From the NCBI GenBank assembly GCA_022824405.1, contig JAJDZZ010000051.1, positions 32,886 to 96,885 on the forward strand: a stretch of DNA of 64,000 nt. Direction: 5' to 3'. Below, one piece after another: positions 37,363 through 46,301 of this stretch. The notes under the pieces were generated by a model, which saw nothing but the letters and a program-made list of their open reading frames with translations, had not been told where the DNA came from and made no database searches. Every line of letters begins with the position of its first letter. Within the stretch, counting starts at the first letter, position 1. A program made the translations under genes and the position numbers. The stretch is from Opitutales bacterium. GTDB lineage: Bacteria; Verrucomicrobiota; Verrucomicrobiia; Opitutales; UBA2995.

Positions 37363-38631
37363 TCAAGAGGCCGCCAAAAGCGCTTTTTCCCGTTCCAATA
37401 AAGTTGGATGTGAGTAATAAAACGCACTGTAAAGAGGATGGGGAGTAAGGTTGCTGAGATTTTTTTCGTTTAATTTACGAAGCGCGCCAACCAGGGAATG
37501 GGGCTCGCCCAAGGCTTTTCGGGCAAATGCGTCGGCCTCGTATTCATGTTTTCGGGACAACATGCTGAAAAGAGGGGTCAACCATGAAGTAATCAAACCG
37601 CTCAGGAGGGTGACCAATAGAAAAGCTGGCGCGATGCTGGTCGTTTCAAATCCAAAGCCACGGTAAAACCAATTGCTTTCAGCCAGAAAGGCTATGCATC
37701 CGAAAGCAACGAATAGCCCGACGGCGGACAAGACAATCCGTTTGGGGAAATGGCCCAGTTTGTAGTGGCCGATTTCGTGGGCCAGGACCGCCTTCAATTC
37801 GTCGGCTCCCAATTGTTCCATCAGCGTATCGTACAAAACGATGCGACGAAATCTTCCAAACCCGGAAAAATAGGCGTTGGAGTGACCGGACCGCCTGCTA
37901 CCGTCCATTACTTCGATCGTGCGGGCGGCAAATCCCGCTTTATCGGCCAACTTCATGAGAGAAGCTTTCAATTCTCCCTCTTCCAGCGGTTCGAGTTTGT
38001 TGAAGAGGGGTAGAATAAGCTTCGGATAAAGCACGATCATGGTCAATTGGAACAGTAGAACCAGGACAAACCCCCACAACCACCAGGAGCGGCCCATCCA
38101 GTCGACCAATTTCAACAACAGGCATATGATGGGAAACCCGATGGCCAAACCAATGAGGGTCCCTTTCGCCTTATCCGAAATCCACAGACCGATGCTGCTC
38201 TTATTAAATCCGAATTTTTCCTCCAGCTTGAAGGTATCGTACCAGTCGAAGGGCAGATTGGGCAAACCCAGCAATATCGTGACGGCAACGAGATAGGCCG
38301 CCTCAGACCAGATGGAATGCCCCCATAATCCCCCCCATTCGACCCAAAGGAAAGGCAGGAAACCCAGACTGATAACCAGGCCCAGGACCAATGCGTCGTA
38401 AACGGTGGTTATCATGCCCAGGCGATTCTTTTCCAAGGAATAGGACACGCTTCTATGGTAGGTGGCATCGTTCATGACTTGACGAAAAGCCTCCGGCAAC
38501 TCCCCACTGTTTCTCTGAATATTCCTTCGGTTGAGAAGATCCAAATAGAGGGATTTGAAAACATTCAAAACCAGCAAGACCAAAAAAAGCGATAGCAACC
38601 AATGCATGGGAACGAAAAAACTGGAAACCAC
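37363..38631 (-). CDS. M48-family membrane metalloprotease (Ste24-like)
   Basis: The 422-residue protein has about seven membrane helices and the zinc site HEIGHYKLGH (HExxH) at about 290, with the distal Glu in KHEYEADAFA. SNAYFSGFGRFRRIVLYDTLM is the usual sequence before the active site of CAAX-type proteases. It cleaves membrane proteins or processed tails. Targets unknown. The endonuclease-like gene follows on the same strand. Confidence 0.92.
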   Translation of the reverse strand: MVSSFFVPMHWLLSLFLVLLVLNVFKSLYLDLLNRRNIQRNSGELPEAFRQVMNDATYHRSVSYSLEKNRLGMITTVYDALVLGLVISLGFLPFLWVEWGGLWGHSIWSEAAYLVAVTILLGLPNLPFDWYDTFKLEEKFGFNKSSIGLWISDKAKGTLIGLAIGFPIICLLLKLVDWMGRSWWLWGFVLVLLFQLTMIVLYPKLILPLFNKLEPLEEGELKASLMKLADKAGFAARTIEVMDGSRRSGHSNAYFSGFGRFRRIVLYDTLMEQLGADELKAVLAHEIGHYKLGHFPKRIVLSAVGLFVAFGCIAFLAESNWFYRGFGFETTSIAPAFLLVTLLSGLITSWLTPLFSMLSRKHEYEADAFARKALGEPHSLVGALRKLNEKNLSNLTPHPLYSAFYYSHPTLLEREKALLAAS

Positions 38632-38718
38632 CCAGACCGATTCAAGATATCAGATCAAGGCAATTTATACGGATAGATTGTATTGAAAAACGCCGTCCGA
38701 ACCTCCAGCCTAATCCGA

Positions 38719-38958
38719 GTGAGTAAACCCGACACCATGGAATTGGCCTTTGAGGAGGCCTTGAAATACTTGGAAACCGTCATCGGAGAATTGGAGTCCG
38801 GTAACGTACCTCTGGAAAAATTGGTGGAAAAATACGAAGAGGGGACTTCACTGCTGAAAGTTTGTCATAAACGGCTCAACCAGGCTGAGCTTAAAATTGA
38901 AAAATTGCGCAAAAAGGCGGGCCAACCCGCCTTCGAAAACTTCGACCCCGGCCCATGA
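38719..38958 (+). CDS. xseB: Exonuclease VII small subunit
   Basis: From GTG 38719 the product has 79 residues. ATG 38737 and a TTG at 38683 are other possible starts. The coiled-coil core LAFEEALKYLETVIGELESGN followed by VPLEKLVEKYEEGTSLLKVC is that of XseB. The small subunit joins XseA to degrade single-stranded DNA. xseA is not in the window. dxs follows 45 bp later, a common arrangement. Confidence 0.9.
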   Translation: MSKPDTMELAFEEALKYLETVIGELESGNVPLEKLVEKYEEGTSLLKVCHKRLNQAELKIEKLRKKAGQPAFENFDPGP

Positions 38959-39003
38959 GACTGTTTCGCCGTCCCATGCCCGGAAAAACTAACGCTTCTA
39001 CCC

Positions 39004-40932
39004 ATGTCTGAAACATCCGGAAAGCGAATTTTGCCCTCCATCGAGGGTCCCGATGACGTCAAGGCCTTGAAACCGGCAGAGTTGCCCTTGCTGGCCCAGG
39101 AAATAAGGGAATTGCTCATAGCAGTCACCTCCATCAATGGGGGGCACATCGGGCCGAACCTGGGTGTGGTCGAACTGACCATCGCCCTCCATCGGGTTTT
39201 CAACAGTCCCAAGGATCCTCTCGTTTTCGACGTGGCTCATCAGGGTTATGTGCACAAACTCCTCACCGGGCGCCAAGGGGAAGGATTCTCCAAAATCCGG
39301 AAATCGGGTGGATACAGTGGGTTTCTGTGCCAGTCGGAGAGCGATCACGACAGCTACGGAGCCGGCCATGCCGGTACCGCTCTTTCCGCCGCTCTGGGAA
39401 TGGCTACGGCCCGCGACCTGAACGGGACGGATGAGAATGTGGTGGCCATCATCGGCGACGCCTCCCTTACCTGCGGTATCACCATGGAAGCGCTCAACAA
39501 TATCGTGCCCTCCACCGGCAAACTCATTGTGATTCTCAACGACAACGAGTGGTCCATTGCCCGGAATGTGGGGGCGATCCCAAAGTTTTTGGCTGAACTG
39601 ATTACCAATCCTCTTTACAACCGCCTGCATCAGGACCTGCAAAGTTTTCTCAAAAAAATCCCGAGAGGCGATTCACTGATCCAGATCGGCGAAAAGATTG
39701 GAAAGGAGTTCAAGGATCTGTTCGTGCCTTCTTCCCTCTTCGAACAATTGGGACTGCGTTACCTTGGCCCCATAGACGGTCACGATTTCGACCTCCTGCA
39801 CAAATACCTGAACTTTGCCAAAACTTCCCCTGAATCCATAATTTTGCACATCGTTACCGAAAAAGGTCACGGTTACGATGTGGCCGTAAGTCAACCGGAA
39901 CGTTTTCACGGGGTCGGTCCCTTTGATCCCAAAACCGGAAAAGGACCACCCTCAAAAGCCAATACCCCACCCAGTTACCAGAATGTCTTCGGTGAACACC
40001 TGACCCGCATGGCCCGGCGGGATCCCGATATCGTGGGAATCACGGCCGCCATGCCTTCGGGGACGGGCTTGAATATCCTCAAGAAAAAACTTCCCAAGCA
40101 ATTTTTCGACGTGGGAATAGCTGAGGAACACGCCGTTTTGTTCGCTGCGGGATTGGCCAGCAAGGGCAAAAAACCGGTAGTCGCCATCTATTCCACTTTC
40201 CTTCAGCGCGCTTACGATCCCATCATTCACGATGTCTGCCTGCAAAACCTGCCGGTGAAATTCTGCCTGGATCGCGCCGGTCTGTCCCCCAACGATGGGC
40301 CGACCCACCACGGCATGTTCGACTTGGCATACTTGCGTTGCGTTCCCAATGCGGTGGTGATGCAACCAAAAGATGAGGACGAACAAGTCGATATGCTGCA
40401 TACCGCCTTGCATATCCCCCAACCGGTCTTCATCCGCTGGCCCCGAGGAACCGCTGTCGGAACCCCCATAAAAGAGAAACCGGTCTCCCTGCCGATGGGA
40501 AAAGCGGAAATCCTCCGTGAAGGAAACGAGATTCAATTCTGGGCCCTGGGGCCTTGGGTGGAAGATTCCCTAAGGCTCGCCTCCATCCTGGAGGAAAATT
40601 GCGGACGGAGCATCGGGGTGGTAAACGCGCGATTTGTCAAACCAATGGATGAAGAACTCCTATGCCGCCAAGGCAAACGAGCTTCCCTCATCGTTACTTT
40701 CGAGGACCACGTCCTCCAGGGTGGTTTCGGCAGCACCGTCCTGGAGTGCCTCAACCGTCACCGGATCTCCCTGGCGGTCGAGCGCATCGGCTGGCCCGAT
40801 CAGTTTATCGACCACGGGTCCGGCGTTCCCGAATTGAGGAAGCTCAACGGTTTGGATGACGCCAGTCTGATCGACCGGATCCAAGCCAAAATATTGGCCT
40901 TGGACAAGAAAAGGCTGAAGGTTAAAGGCTGA
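39004..40932 (+). CDS. dxs: 1-deoxy-D-xylulose-5-phosphate synthase, divergent
   Basis: The 642-residue transketolase-family protein has INGGHIGPNLGVVELTIALH, FDVAHQGYVHKLLTGR, GYSGFLCQSESDHDSYGAGH, the TPP site IIGDASLTCGI...NDNEWSI, LGPIDGHDFDLLHKYL, GIAEEHAVLFAAGLA and DRAGLSPNDGPTHHGMFDLAY. These follow Dxs in order, but several usually fixed positions differ (GDG to GDA, WDVGHQ to FDVAHQ). It condenses pyruvate and glyceraldehyde 3-phosphate at the head of the MEP isoprenoid pathway. The last residues KRLKVKG and the TGA are supplied by repeat cluster R5. Confidence 0.88.
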   Translation: MSETSGKRILPSIEGPDDVKALKPAELPLLAQEIRELLIAVTSINGGHIGPNLGVVELTIALHRVFNSPKDPLVFDVAHQGYVHKLLTGRQGEGFSKIRKSGGYSGFLCQSESDHDSYGAGHAGTALSAALGMATARDLNGTDENVVAIIGDASLTCGITMEALNNIVPSTGKLIVILNDNEWSIARNVGAIPKFLAELITNPLYNRLHQDLQSFLKKIPRGDSLIQIGEKIGKEFKDLFVPSSLFEQLGLRYLGPIDGHDFDLLHKYLNFAKTSPESIILHIVTEKGHGYDVAVSQPERFHGVGPFDPKTGKGPPSKANTPPSYQNVFGEHLTRMARRDPDIVGITAAMPSGTGLNILKKKLPKQFFDVGIAEEHAVLFAAGLASKGKKPVVAIYSTFLQRAYDPIIHDVCLQNLPVKFCLDRAGLSPNDGPTHHGMFDLAYLRCVPNAVVMQPKDEDEQVDMLHTALHIPQPVFIRWPRGTAVGTPIKEKPVSLPMGKAEILREGNEIQFWALGPWVEDSLRLASILEENCGRSIGVVNARFVKPMDEELLCRQGKRASLIVTFEDHVLQGGFGSTVLECLNRHRISLAVERIGWPDQFIDHGSGVPELRKLNGLDDASLIDRIQAKILALDKKRLKVKG

Positions 40933-41486
40933 AGGCTAAAATGCGCGCGGGGCGCGCCAATTAGGAATTAGGAATTGGGAATTGGGAGAAGAGAAACCAA
41001 AAACCAGAAGACAAATTTCACTGACCACTAGCCACTGGTCACTGGTCACTAATGAAACGGACCCCGCTCCGCCTGAAGGCTAAAAATTAATCGTGATCGA
41101 TTGAGGGTGAAGAAAGAAGGACTCTCGCAAAGAACGCTAAGATCTCCGGCTTCCATGCTTTGCCCAGGGGCTACGCACGGCACAGTGCCGGAACAGGGGT
41201 TAACGGAGGGGGGACATTCCTGTCCCCCACCCCACAAAAGGCGTGCCCTCGGGACGCCTCTTAGCGGTCTTGGCGAGCTTTGCGAGAGGCTTTTCTTGAT
41301 TCGATCACGATCAAGATCACGATTATCTGCTGTGCCGTGCGGAGCCTTCAGGCGGAGCATGGTGGTTCATCTCTCTCCGCGCCCTTGGGCGCTTCTCCCC
41401 CTTTGTGCCTTTGTGCCTCTGTGCCATCTCGCCTCGGCGAGATTTAATTCCCAATTCCTAATTGGCGCCATCGGCGCCTTGTATCC
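40918..41486. repeat. Composite intergenic repeat cluster R5, largest, both orientations
   Basis: The 554-bp gap between dxs and hemF holds no credible gene. The left half carries reversed modules: GGCTGAAGG units, GGCGCGCCAATTAGG with repeated AATTAGG/AATTGGG units, and CACTGGTCACTGGTCACTA (41032-41050). The right half carries CTCTTAGCGGTCTTGGCGAG (41261-41280), TCGATCACGATCAAGATCAC (41303-41322), GCTGTGCCGTGCGGAGCC (41331-41348), TTTGTGCC/TCTGTGCC tandem units, the hairpin ATCTCGCC-TC-GGCGAGAT (41426-41443) and AATTGGCGCC-AT-CGGCGCC before the hemF start. Confidence 0.85.
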
Positions 41487-42416
41487 ATGTCCGATCGAGC
41501 TGAACCCCACCGTGTAAAATCCTACCTGCTGGTCCTGCAGAACACCATCTGCCAAGCCCTGAAATCCTTGGATAAGGATCTTGTCATCCGGCAGGAGGAA
41601 TGGTCCAGGGATTTGGGCGGAGGCGGTCGTTCGCGGTCAATGAAAGGTGAAGTCTTTGAAAAGGCCGGGGTCAACTTTTCCGACGTTTGGGGAGGCGCGC
41701 TTCCTGCCGCCGCCACGGCCAGCCGCCCGGAATTGGCAGGGTGTAAATTCCGGGCCATGGGGGTGAGCCTGGTCATTCATCCAACAAATCCTTACGTTCC
41801 AACTTCCCATGCCAACGTGAGGTTCTTTTTTGCCGAAAAGGATAATTCCGATCCGGTCTGGTGGTTCGGGGGGGGCTTCGACCTGACCCCATACTACGGA
41901 TTCGAGGAAGATGCCATTCACTGGCATGAAACCGCCCGTATGGCCTGCTCCCCATTGGGAAAATCCGCTTACCGAACCTTCAAGGCTCGATGTGACGAAT
42001 ATTTCAAGCTTCCCCACCGGAACGAACAACGCGGAATAGGCGGCTTATTTTTCGATGATTTCAATGAACGTAATTTCAATTTCAGCTTTGCCTTCATGCG
42101 TAGCGTTGGAGACCACTTCCTGCCCGCCTACCTTCCCATCGTCCGGCGCAGAATGCACCACCCCTACGGGAAAGCGGAAAGAAAATTCCAATTGTACCGC
42201 CGCGGCCGTTACGTGGAATTCAACCTGTTGTGGGACCGCGGCACAAAATTCGGCCTGCAATCCGGGGGTCATACCGAAGCCATACTCATGTCCCTCCCCC
42301 CTTTGGCCAGATGGGAATTTGGTTGGCAACCTGCCAAGGGTTCAAAGGAAGAGGAACTCTATGAGAATTTCCTTAAACCTCGGGATTGGTTGGGCTTGGA
42401 GTCCCCCGGGCCATAA
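41487..42416 (+). CDS. hemF: Oxygen-dependent coproporphyrinogen III oxidase
   Basis: The 309-residue protein shows the HemF hallmarks [94 protein letters not shown] and [14 protein letters not shown]. It converts coproporphyrinogen III to protoporphyrinogen IX with oxygen, implying aerobic life. hemE follows closely. The start lies directly after repeat cluster R5. Confidence 0.98.
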   Translation: MSDRAEPHRVKSYLLVLQNTICQALKSLDKDLVIRQEEWSRDLGGGGRSRSMKGEVFEKAGVNFSDVWGGALPAAATASRPELAGCKFRAMGVSLVIHPTNPYVPTSHANVRFFFAEKDNSDPVWWFGGGFDLTPYYGFEEDAIHWHETARMACSPLGKSAYRTFKARCDEYFKLPHRNEQRGIGGLFFDDFNERNFNFSFAFMRSVGDHFLPAYLPIVRRRMHHPYGKAERKFQLYRRGRYVEFNLLWDRGTKFGLQSGGHTEAILMSLPPLARWEFGWQPAKGSKEEELYENFLKPRDWLGLESPGP

Positions 42417-42461
42417 ATTGGTTTGGCCTTTTCCTCTGGGCGGTTTTTGTTCGTGGCCGGA

Positions 42462-43505
42462 ATGGAAGCAGAAAATGCAATGACAAGCCGCAATCGGTTT
42501 TTAGCGGCCATAAATTGCCAACCGTACGACCGCACCCCCGTCTGGTTGATGCGGCAGGCCGGTCGCTCCCTGCCCGAGTACCGGGCCCTGAAGCGAAAAC
42601 ATTCCTTCCTCCAAATGGTCCGGACGCCAGAACTCGCGGTCGAAGTGACCCTGCAACCCATTCGCCGCTTCCGATACGACGCCGCCATCCTCTTCAGTGA
42701 CATACTGGTCATCCCCGAAGCCATGGGCCAATCCTACACCTTCAGCAACCCAAGAGGGATTTCCATGGAATTTGCCCTCCGTTCCCAAATCGACATCGAC
42801 AGGTTGAAGGAAAGAGAAATACCGGAGAAACTGGCCTACGTGGCGGAAACCCTGAAGTTGCTCCGCCGGGAATTGGCCGACAAAAACGCCCTCATCGGGT
42901 TTTCCGGGTCGCCCTGGACCCTGGCCGCCTACATGGTGGAAGGAGGCTCTTCAGCAAATTTCCACCACCTGAAACACCTGTTCCATAGAGACAAAAGGGC
43001 ATTTGAATCCCTCATGATCAAAATCTCCGATGCAGTGAGGGCCTACCTCGAGATGCAGGTGGATTGCGGGGTGGATGCCCTTCAGGTATTCGACTCCTGG
43101 GGAGGGAATCTGGCCGGACAGCACTATGAAGAAGGATCCTTGCGATGGATTCGTCGCAGCATCGAATCCGTGGCCGACCGAGTGCCAGTCATCCTGTTTG
43201 CCAAAGGCTGCGGCCAACACCTCCACCGATTGGCCCAAACGGGAGCCAAGACCTTGAGCCTTGACTGGACCCTGAATATTGGAGAATCGGCTTGCGCCAT
43301 CCCTTCCCATCTGTCCGTGCAAGGAAACCTCGATCCCCTGGTCCTGAAGCTAACTCCAGAAATTACCAAACGGGAAACGGAGCGCATTCTAACGGCCATG
43401 AAAAACCGTCCCGGACACATTTTCAACCTGGGCCATGGACTGGATAAACATTCCAAATTGGAAAATATCGAAATGTTGCTTCACACCATCCGCAACTTTC
43501 GTTGA
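42462..43505 (+). CDS. hemE: Uroporphyrinogen decarboxylase
   Basis: About 347 residues are read from ATG 42462, and ATG 42480 is also possible. The N-terminal signature RTPVWLMRQAGRSLPEYR and FSDILVIPEAMGQ are those of HemE. So are GFSGSPWTLAAYMVEGG, DALQVFDSWGGNL and QGNLDPLVL. It decarboxylates uroporphyrinogen III to coproporphyrinogen III, the substrate of the HemF encoded just upstream. The two form one haem operon. Confidence 0.97.
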   Translation: MEAENAMTSRNRFLAAINCQPYDRTPVWLMRQAGRSLPEYRALKRKHSFLQMVRTPELAVEVTLQPIRRFRYDAAILFSDILVIPEAMGQSYTFSNPRGISMEFALRSQIDIDRLKEREIPEKLAYVAETLKLLRRELADKNALIGFSGSPWTLAAYMVEGGSSANFHHLKHLFHRDKRAFESLMIKISDAVRAYLEMQVDCGVDALQVFDSWGGNLAGQHYEEGSLRWIRRSIESVADRVPVILFAKGCGQHLHRLAQTGAKTLSLDWTLNIGESACAIPSHLSVQGNLDPLVLKLTPEITKRETERILTAMKNRPGHIFNLGHGLDKHSKLENIEMLLHTIRNFR

Positions 43506-43744
43506 AGGAAGAAGAACTCTCGCAAAGCTCGCCAAGACCGCTAAGAGGCGCCAAAACAGGTTAACGGAGGGGGGAGGGGAAAAGGAAGAAGGCTAAAGGC
43601 TGAAAAATAATCGTGATCACGATTATCCGTGGTTAATTCCTCTTTCTCAGAATCTCTTTTCTCTCTTAGCGGTCTTTGCGAGCTTTGCGAGAGGCTTTTC
43701 TTTTTTCGATCACGATCACAATTATCCCTTTTCAGCCTTCAGCC
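43506..43744. repeat. Composite repeat cluster R6 with 31-bp inverted arms
   Basis: Arms at 43517-43547 and 43663-43693 are reverse complements at 30 of 31 positions, and each carries the CTCTTAGCGGTCTT module. Between them are GGCTAAAGGCTGAAAAATAA and the palindromic ATAATCGTGATCACGATTAT. TCGATCACGATCACAATTAT and two TTCAGCC units follow. The left side abuts the hemE stop and the right side abuts the crystallin-like gene stop. Confidence 0.88.
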
Positions 43745-45904
43745 TTATTGTGGTTTTACAACGATGGAACTTATCTCGCCGGCAAACTCGGTCAGACTGG
43801 GAGATAGGGAAAAGTTCGCCACGTCATAATCCAGGACAATGCCGGCGCCGTAGAAATCGCTTTCCGTGTAGAGGAATACCTCCCCGCCTCCCAACACCTG
43901 AATCGAGGCCACGGCATCGTCCCAGGAACTTCCCACATCCCGAAGGCGCATGGCCAGATTGGGTATTACATTGCCAACCGACAACTCCAACCTACGACCG
44001 CTAAATCCCGGTTGATCGTAAAGGATGACCACGGTTCCCGAATCGACCGGTTGCAATACGGAAGTTTCCTCTTCCGGGGCATAGGCCGATTCCAGTTCCA
44101 GAGGAAGGGGGACGGATGGATCGGCTTCGGCTTGCGGAGACGGAGCACTTGCATCCGATTGGAAGCCTACCTCCGATTCATTGGCCTCATAACCATGCGA
44201 GTGGTAACTGCCCGGCAAAACTTCGACGGAGGAAACCTGGTCATCCAAAGCAAGGGTGAATGCCTCCCCTGCAAAGTCGTTTACACTATTGTGCAAATAG
44301 ACGCGCTTCCCATGGAAATTCGTATGTTCATACAAAACCAATGTCACGTCTCCATAAATCTTTACCGAGGATATCAATTCATCGAAGGAACGGTCCGACC
44401 CGGTTTGGTAATGGGACAGGTCGGCAATGCTTTGCCCGGCATACAATTCCAGATTATGTCCTCGGTAACCGGGATCTTCATATAAAATTACCCGATTGGT
44501 TTGGCGGGAAGATTTGTAATAAGCGTCGTCGTAGTAGGAGTCGTAATAGTCGTCGTCGTAATAATTGGAGGAGTAGTAGCGGTAACCATCGATCATAATG
44601 AACGGCCCGTAATAATAGCCAAAAGGCCTCCATCGATGCGAATAGGTCAGACCTGGATACAACCTGCTGGAATACCTGTTATCCCACCAAAGCGATGGAT
44701 AGGTATAGTAACCGCGCCCGTAACCGAGGCCCCTCCAATGGAGATGGGAAAGACCCCCATAGCGGTTGCCCCGGCCAAACCTGGGTTTTCCTGGGCGACC
44801 CGGATGTAAATCGTCCTTTTTTCCGGGCCCATCCCCTCGGTGGATTCCATCCTTCCCGCCCGGGTTTTTTCCGTCCAAATGATGCTCGCCGCCTGGCCTG
44901 CCTCTCTTCCAGCCCTCCTCACCCTGGCCTCGCCTACCATTGGGGTTCTCCCCGGCGGGGCCCAACCCCTTATCTTCCGGTTTGCCCTGGTGGCCCGGGC
45001 GCGCCCTTCCACCGGTAGATCCGGGATTATCTCTGCCACCCCGCCGTTCCGCAAGGTTTGTCCCATCCCGGATTTCTCCTCCACCGCCAGTCACCGAAGT
45101 CCCGGGTCTCTTCCTGCCCCATAAAGGGACTCCGGACGGTTCGCCGTCCCTGCGGCCCGTTGTCAAGGAATACCCGGAGTGGCTGATATCATCCTCATAA
45201 GGGTTGAAATTCCGGACCGGATTGGGCGAAACGGTCCGCCCCAGATCCAAATCGGTTCCGCTCGACCGACTGGGAATGGACTGGTTCCTCACCTGTCCGC
45301 CCCGGTTTTGCCAGGATCTGTTCCGGACCGAACTTCTGAGATTCTGATTCGCGGTATTCGACCGGTCCGACTGGATCGTGTTACGGTAATTCGCGCCAAA
45401 ATCCCCCGCGCTATCGCCGCGGTTTACGGATGAGGATGGGTTATCGAATCGTGTTCGGCCGCGAACAACGCCCCCGCGGTTTCCCGAACTGGATGGACCG
45501 CGGGAGATACCCGGGTTGGAAGTGGAGCTACGGGAAATACCCGGACTGGAGGTGGAACCGCGATTAATGGAAGTCGAGGGAATGGATGAACCGCCTCGGC
45601 TGGGAGGCTGAGACCTGTAACTGGGGGTGGCATCACTGGACCTGCTGCCCAAATTGCCGCTACGGATCGAAGGCGTCGGGGTTCTGGAAGGAGCAGGCCG
45701 GCTATTGCGCAATTCATTCAACTTGCTACCCCAATTGTTACTTCGGGTTGAAGACGTCGAGGATCTCGAAGGAGCCGACCGGTTCTGATAGCGAGGGTGC
45801 TGGTTGTTTTCGTTACTGTTCTGGGCCGGAACCGGGGTGGGAGGAAAGCTGATTGAGACAGCCAAACTCAGCGCCCCAATTGTTTTGAGAAAATGTTTCG
45901 CCAT
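43745..45904 (-). CDS. Secreted beta/gamma-crystallin protein with Ser/Arg/Gly-rich linker
   Basis: The 719-residue product is read from ATG 45904, which has AGGAG eight bases upstream. An ATG at 46042 would add 46 residues including a second hydrophobic stretch. A signal peptide (about 1-27, ending VPAQ) is followed by a Ser/Asn/Arg-rich low-complexity region of about 200 residues. A Gly/Arg/Pro/Lys-rich collagen-like stretch and a Tyr/Asp-rich block come next. Two double-Greek-key modules close the protein: VILYEDPGYRGHNLELY...DELISSVKI with LVLYEHTNFHGKRVYL...DDQVSSVEV, then VILYDQPGFSGRRLEL...WDDAVASIQV with VFLYTESDFYGAGIVL. The D-D-x-x-S-S loops are calcium-binding motifs of microbial crystallins. 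It is likely an extracellular or surface calcium-binding protein. Confidence 0.85.
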   Translation of the reverse strand: MAKHFLKTIGALSLAVSISFPPTPVPAQNSNENNQHPRYQNRSAPSRSSTSSTRSNNWGSKLNELRNSRPAPSRTPTPSIRSGNLGSRSSDATPSYRSQPPSRGGSSIPSTSINRGSTSSPGISRSSTSNPGISRGPSSSGNRGGVVRGRTRFDNPSSSVNRGDSAGDFGANYRNTIQSDRSNTANQNLRSSVRNRSWQNRGGQVRNQSIPSRSSGTDLDLGRTVSPNPVRNFNPYEDDISHSGYSLTTGRRDGEPSGVPLWGRKRPGTSVTGGGGEIRDGTNLAERRGGRDNPGSTGGRARPGHQGKPEDKGLGPAGENPNGRRGQGEEGWKRGRPGGEHHLDGKNPGGKDGIHRGDGPGKKDDLHPGRPGKPRFGRGNRYGGLSHLHWRGLGYGRGYYTYPSLWWDNRYSSRLYPGLTYSHRWRPFGYYYGPFIMIDGYRYYSSNYYDDDYYDSYYDDAYYKSSRQTNRVILYEDPGYRGHNLELYAGQSIADLSHYQTGSDRSFDELISSVKIYGDVTLVLYEHTNFHGKRVYLHNSVNDFAGEAFTLALDDQVSSVEVLPGSYHSHGYEANESEVGFQSDASAPSPQAEADPSVPLPLELESAYAPEEETSVLQPVDSGTVVILYDQPGFSGRRLELSVGNVIPNLAMRLRDVGSSWDDAVASIQVLGGGEVFLYTESDFYGAGIVLDYDVANFSLSPSLTEFAGEISSIVVKPQ

Positions 45905-46301
45905 GCCCATGTCTCCTGCGGATGAATTGCCGGGATACCCTTTACCGACATAAAACCCCGCCATTAACAATAGGATGCACTGTTTTTGAGATTTTGCCAG
46001 CCGATCCGCCATTAATTTTCCCATCGGGACCCCTTCCTGCAACCTACCATTTCGAAATGTAAACGGTAGGGCGACGGCATCCTTGCCGCGCCGGGTGCGA
46101 AGGCGTATGTTACGGCATCGCGGGGACGCGATTGCCCTACCATTTCGAAATTGACTCTCGCAAAGATTGCCAAGAACGCAGAGATATGACGGAGGGCGGG
46201 TTAAATATTGATAGACAGTAATTTATGGTTATTCAAAGGCCGAATACTTTCCTCTTTCCTCTTTCCTCTTTCCTCTTTCCTCTTGGCGCCGTTGGCGCCT
46301 C
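45905..46301. repeat. Repeat cluster R7: REP-like double hairpins and 7-bp tandem
   Basis: 46043-46092 forms CTACC...GGTAG (inner palindrome ATTTCGAAAT) and then a GGC-GACGGCATCCTTGCCGC-GCC stem. A further stem GGCATCGCG-GGGA-CGCGATTGCC and a second CTACCATTTCGAAAT run to 46152. An ACTCTCGCAAAGATTGCCAA module follows. At about 46248-46285 the unit CTTTCCT is repeated five times, ending at a GGCGCCGTTGGCGCC palindrome next to the RND gene stop. The 5' part (45905-46030) could encode extra N-terminal residues of the crystallin protein. Confidence 0.8.

Noticed and set aside
40918..41486. CRISPR array suspected from repeated units
   Set aside because: Units are of several kinds and lengths with no regular unique spacers, and no cas genes are near.
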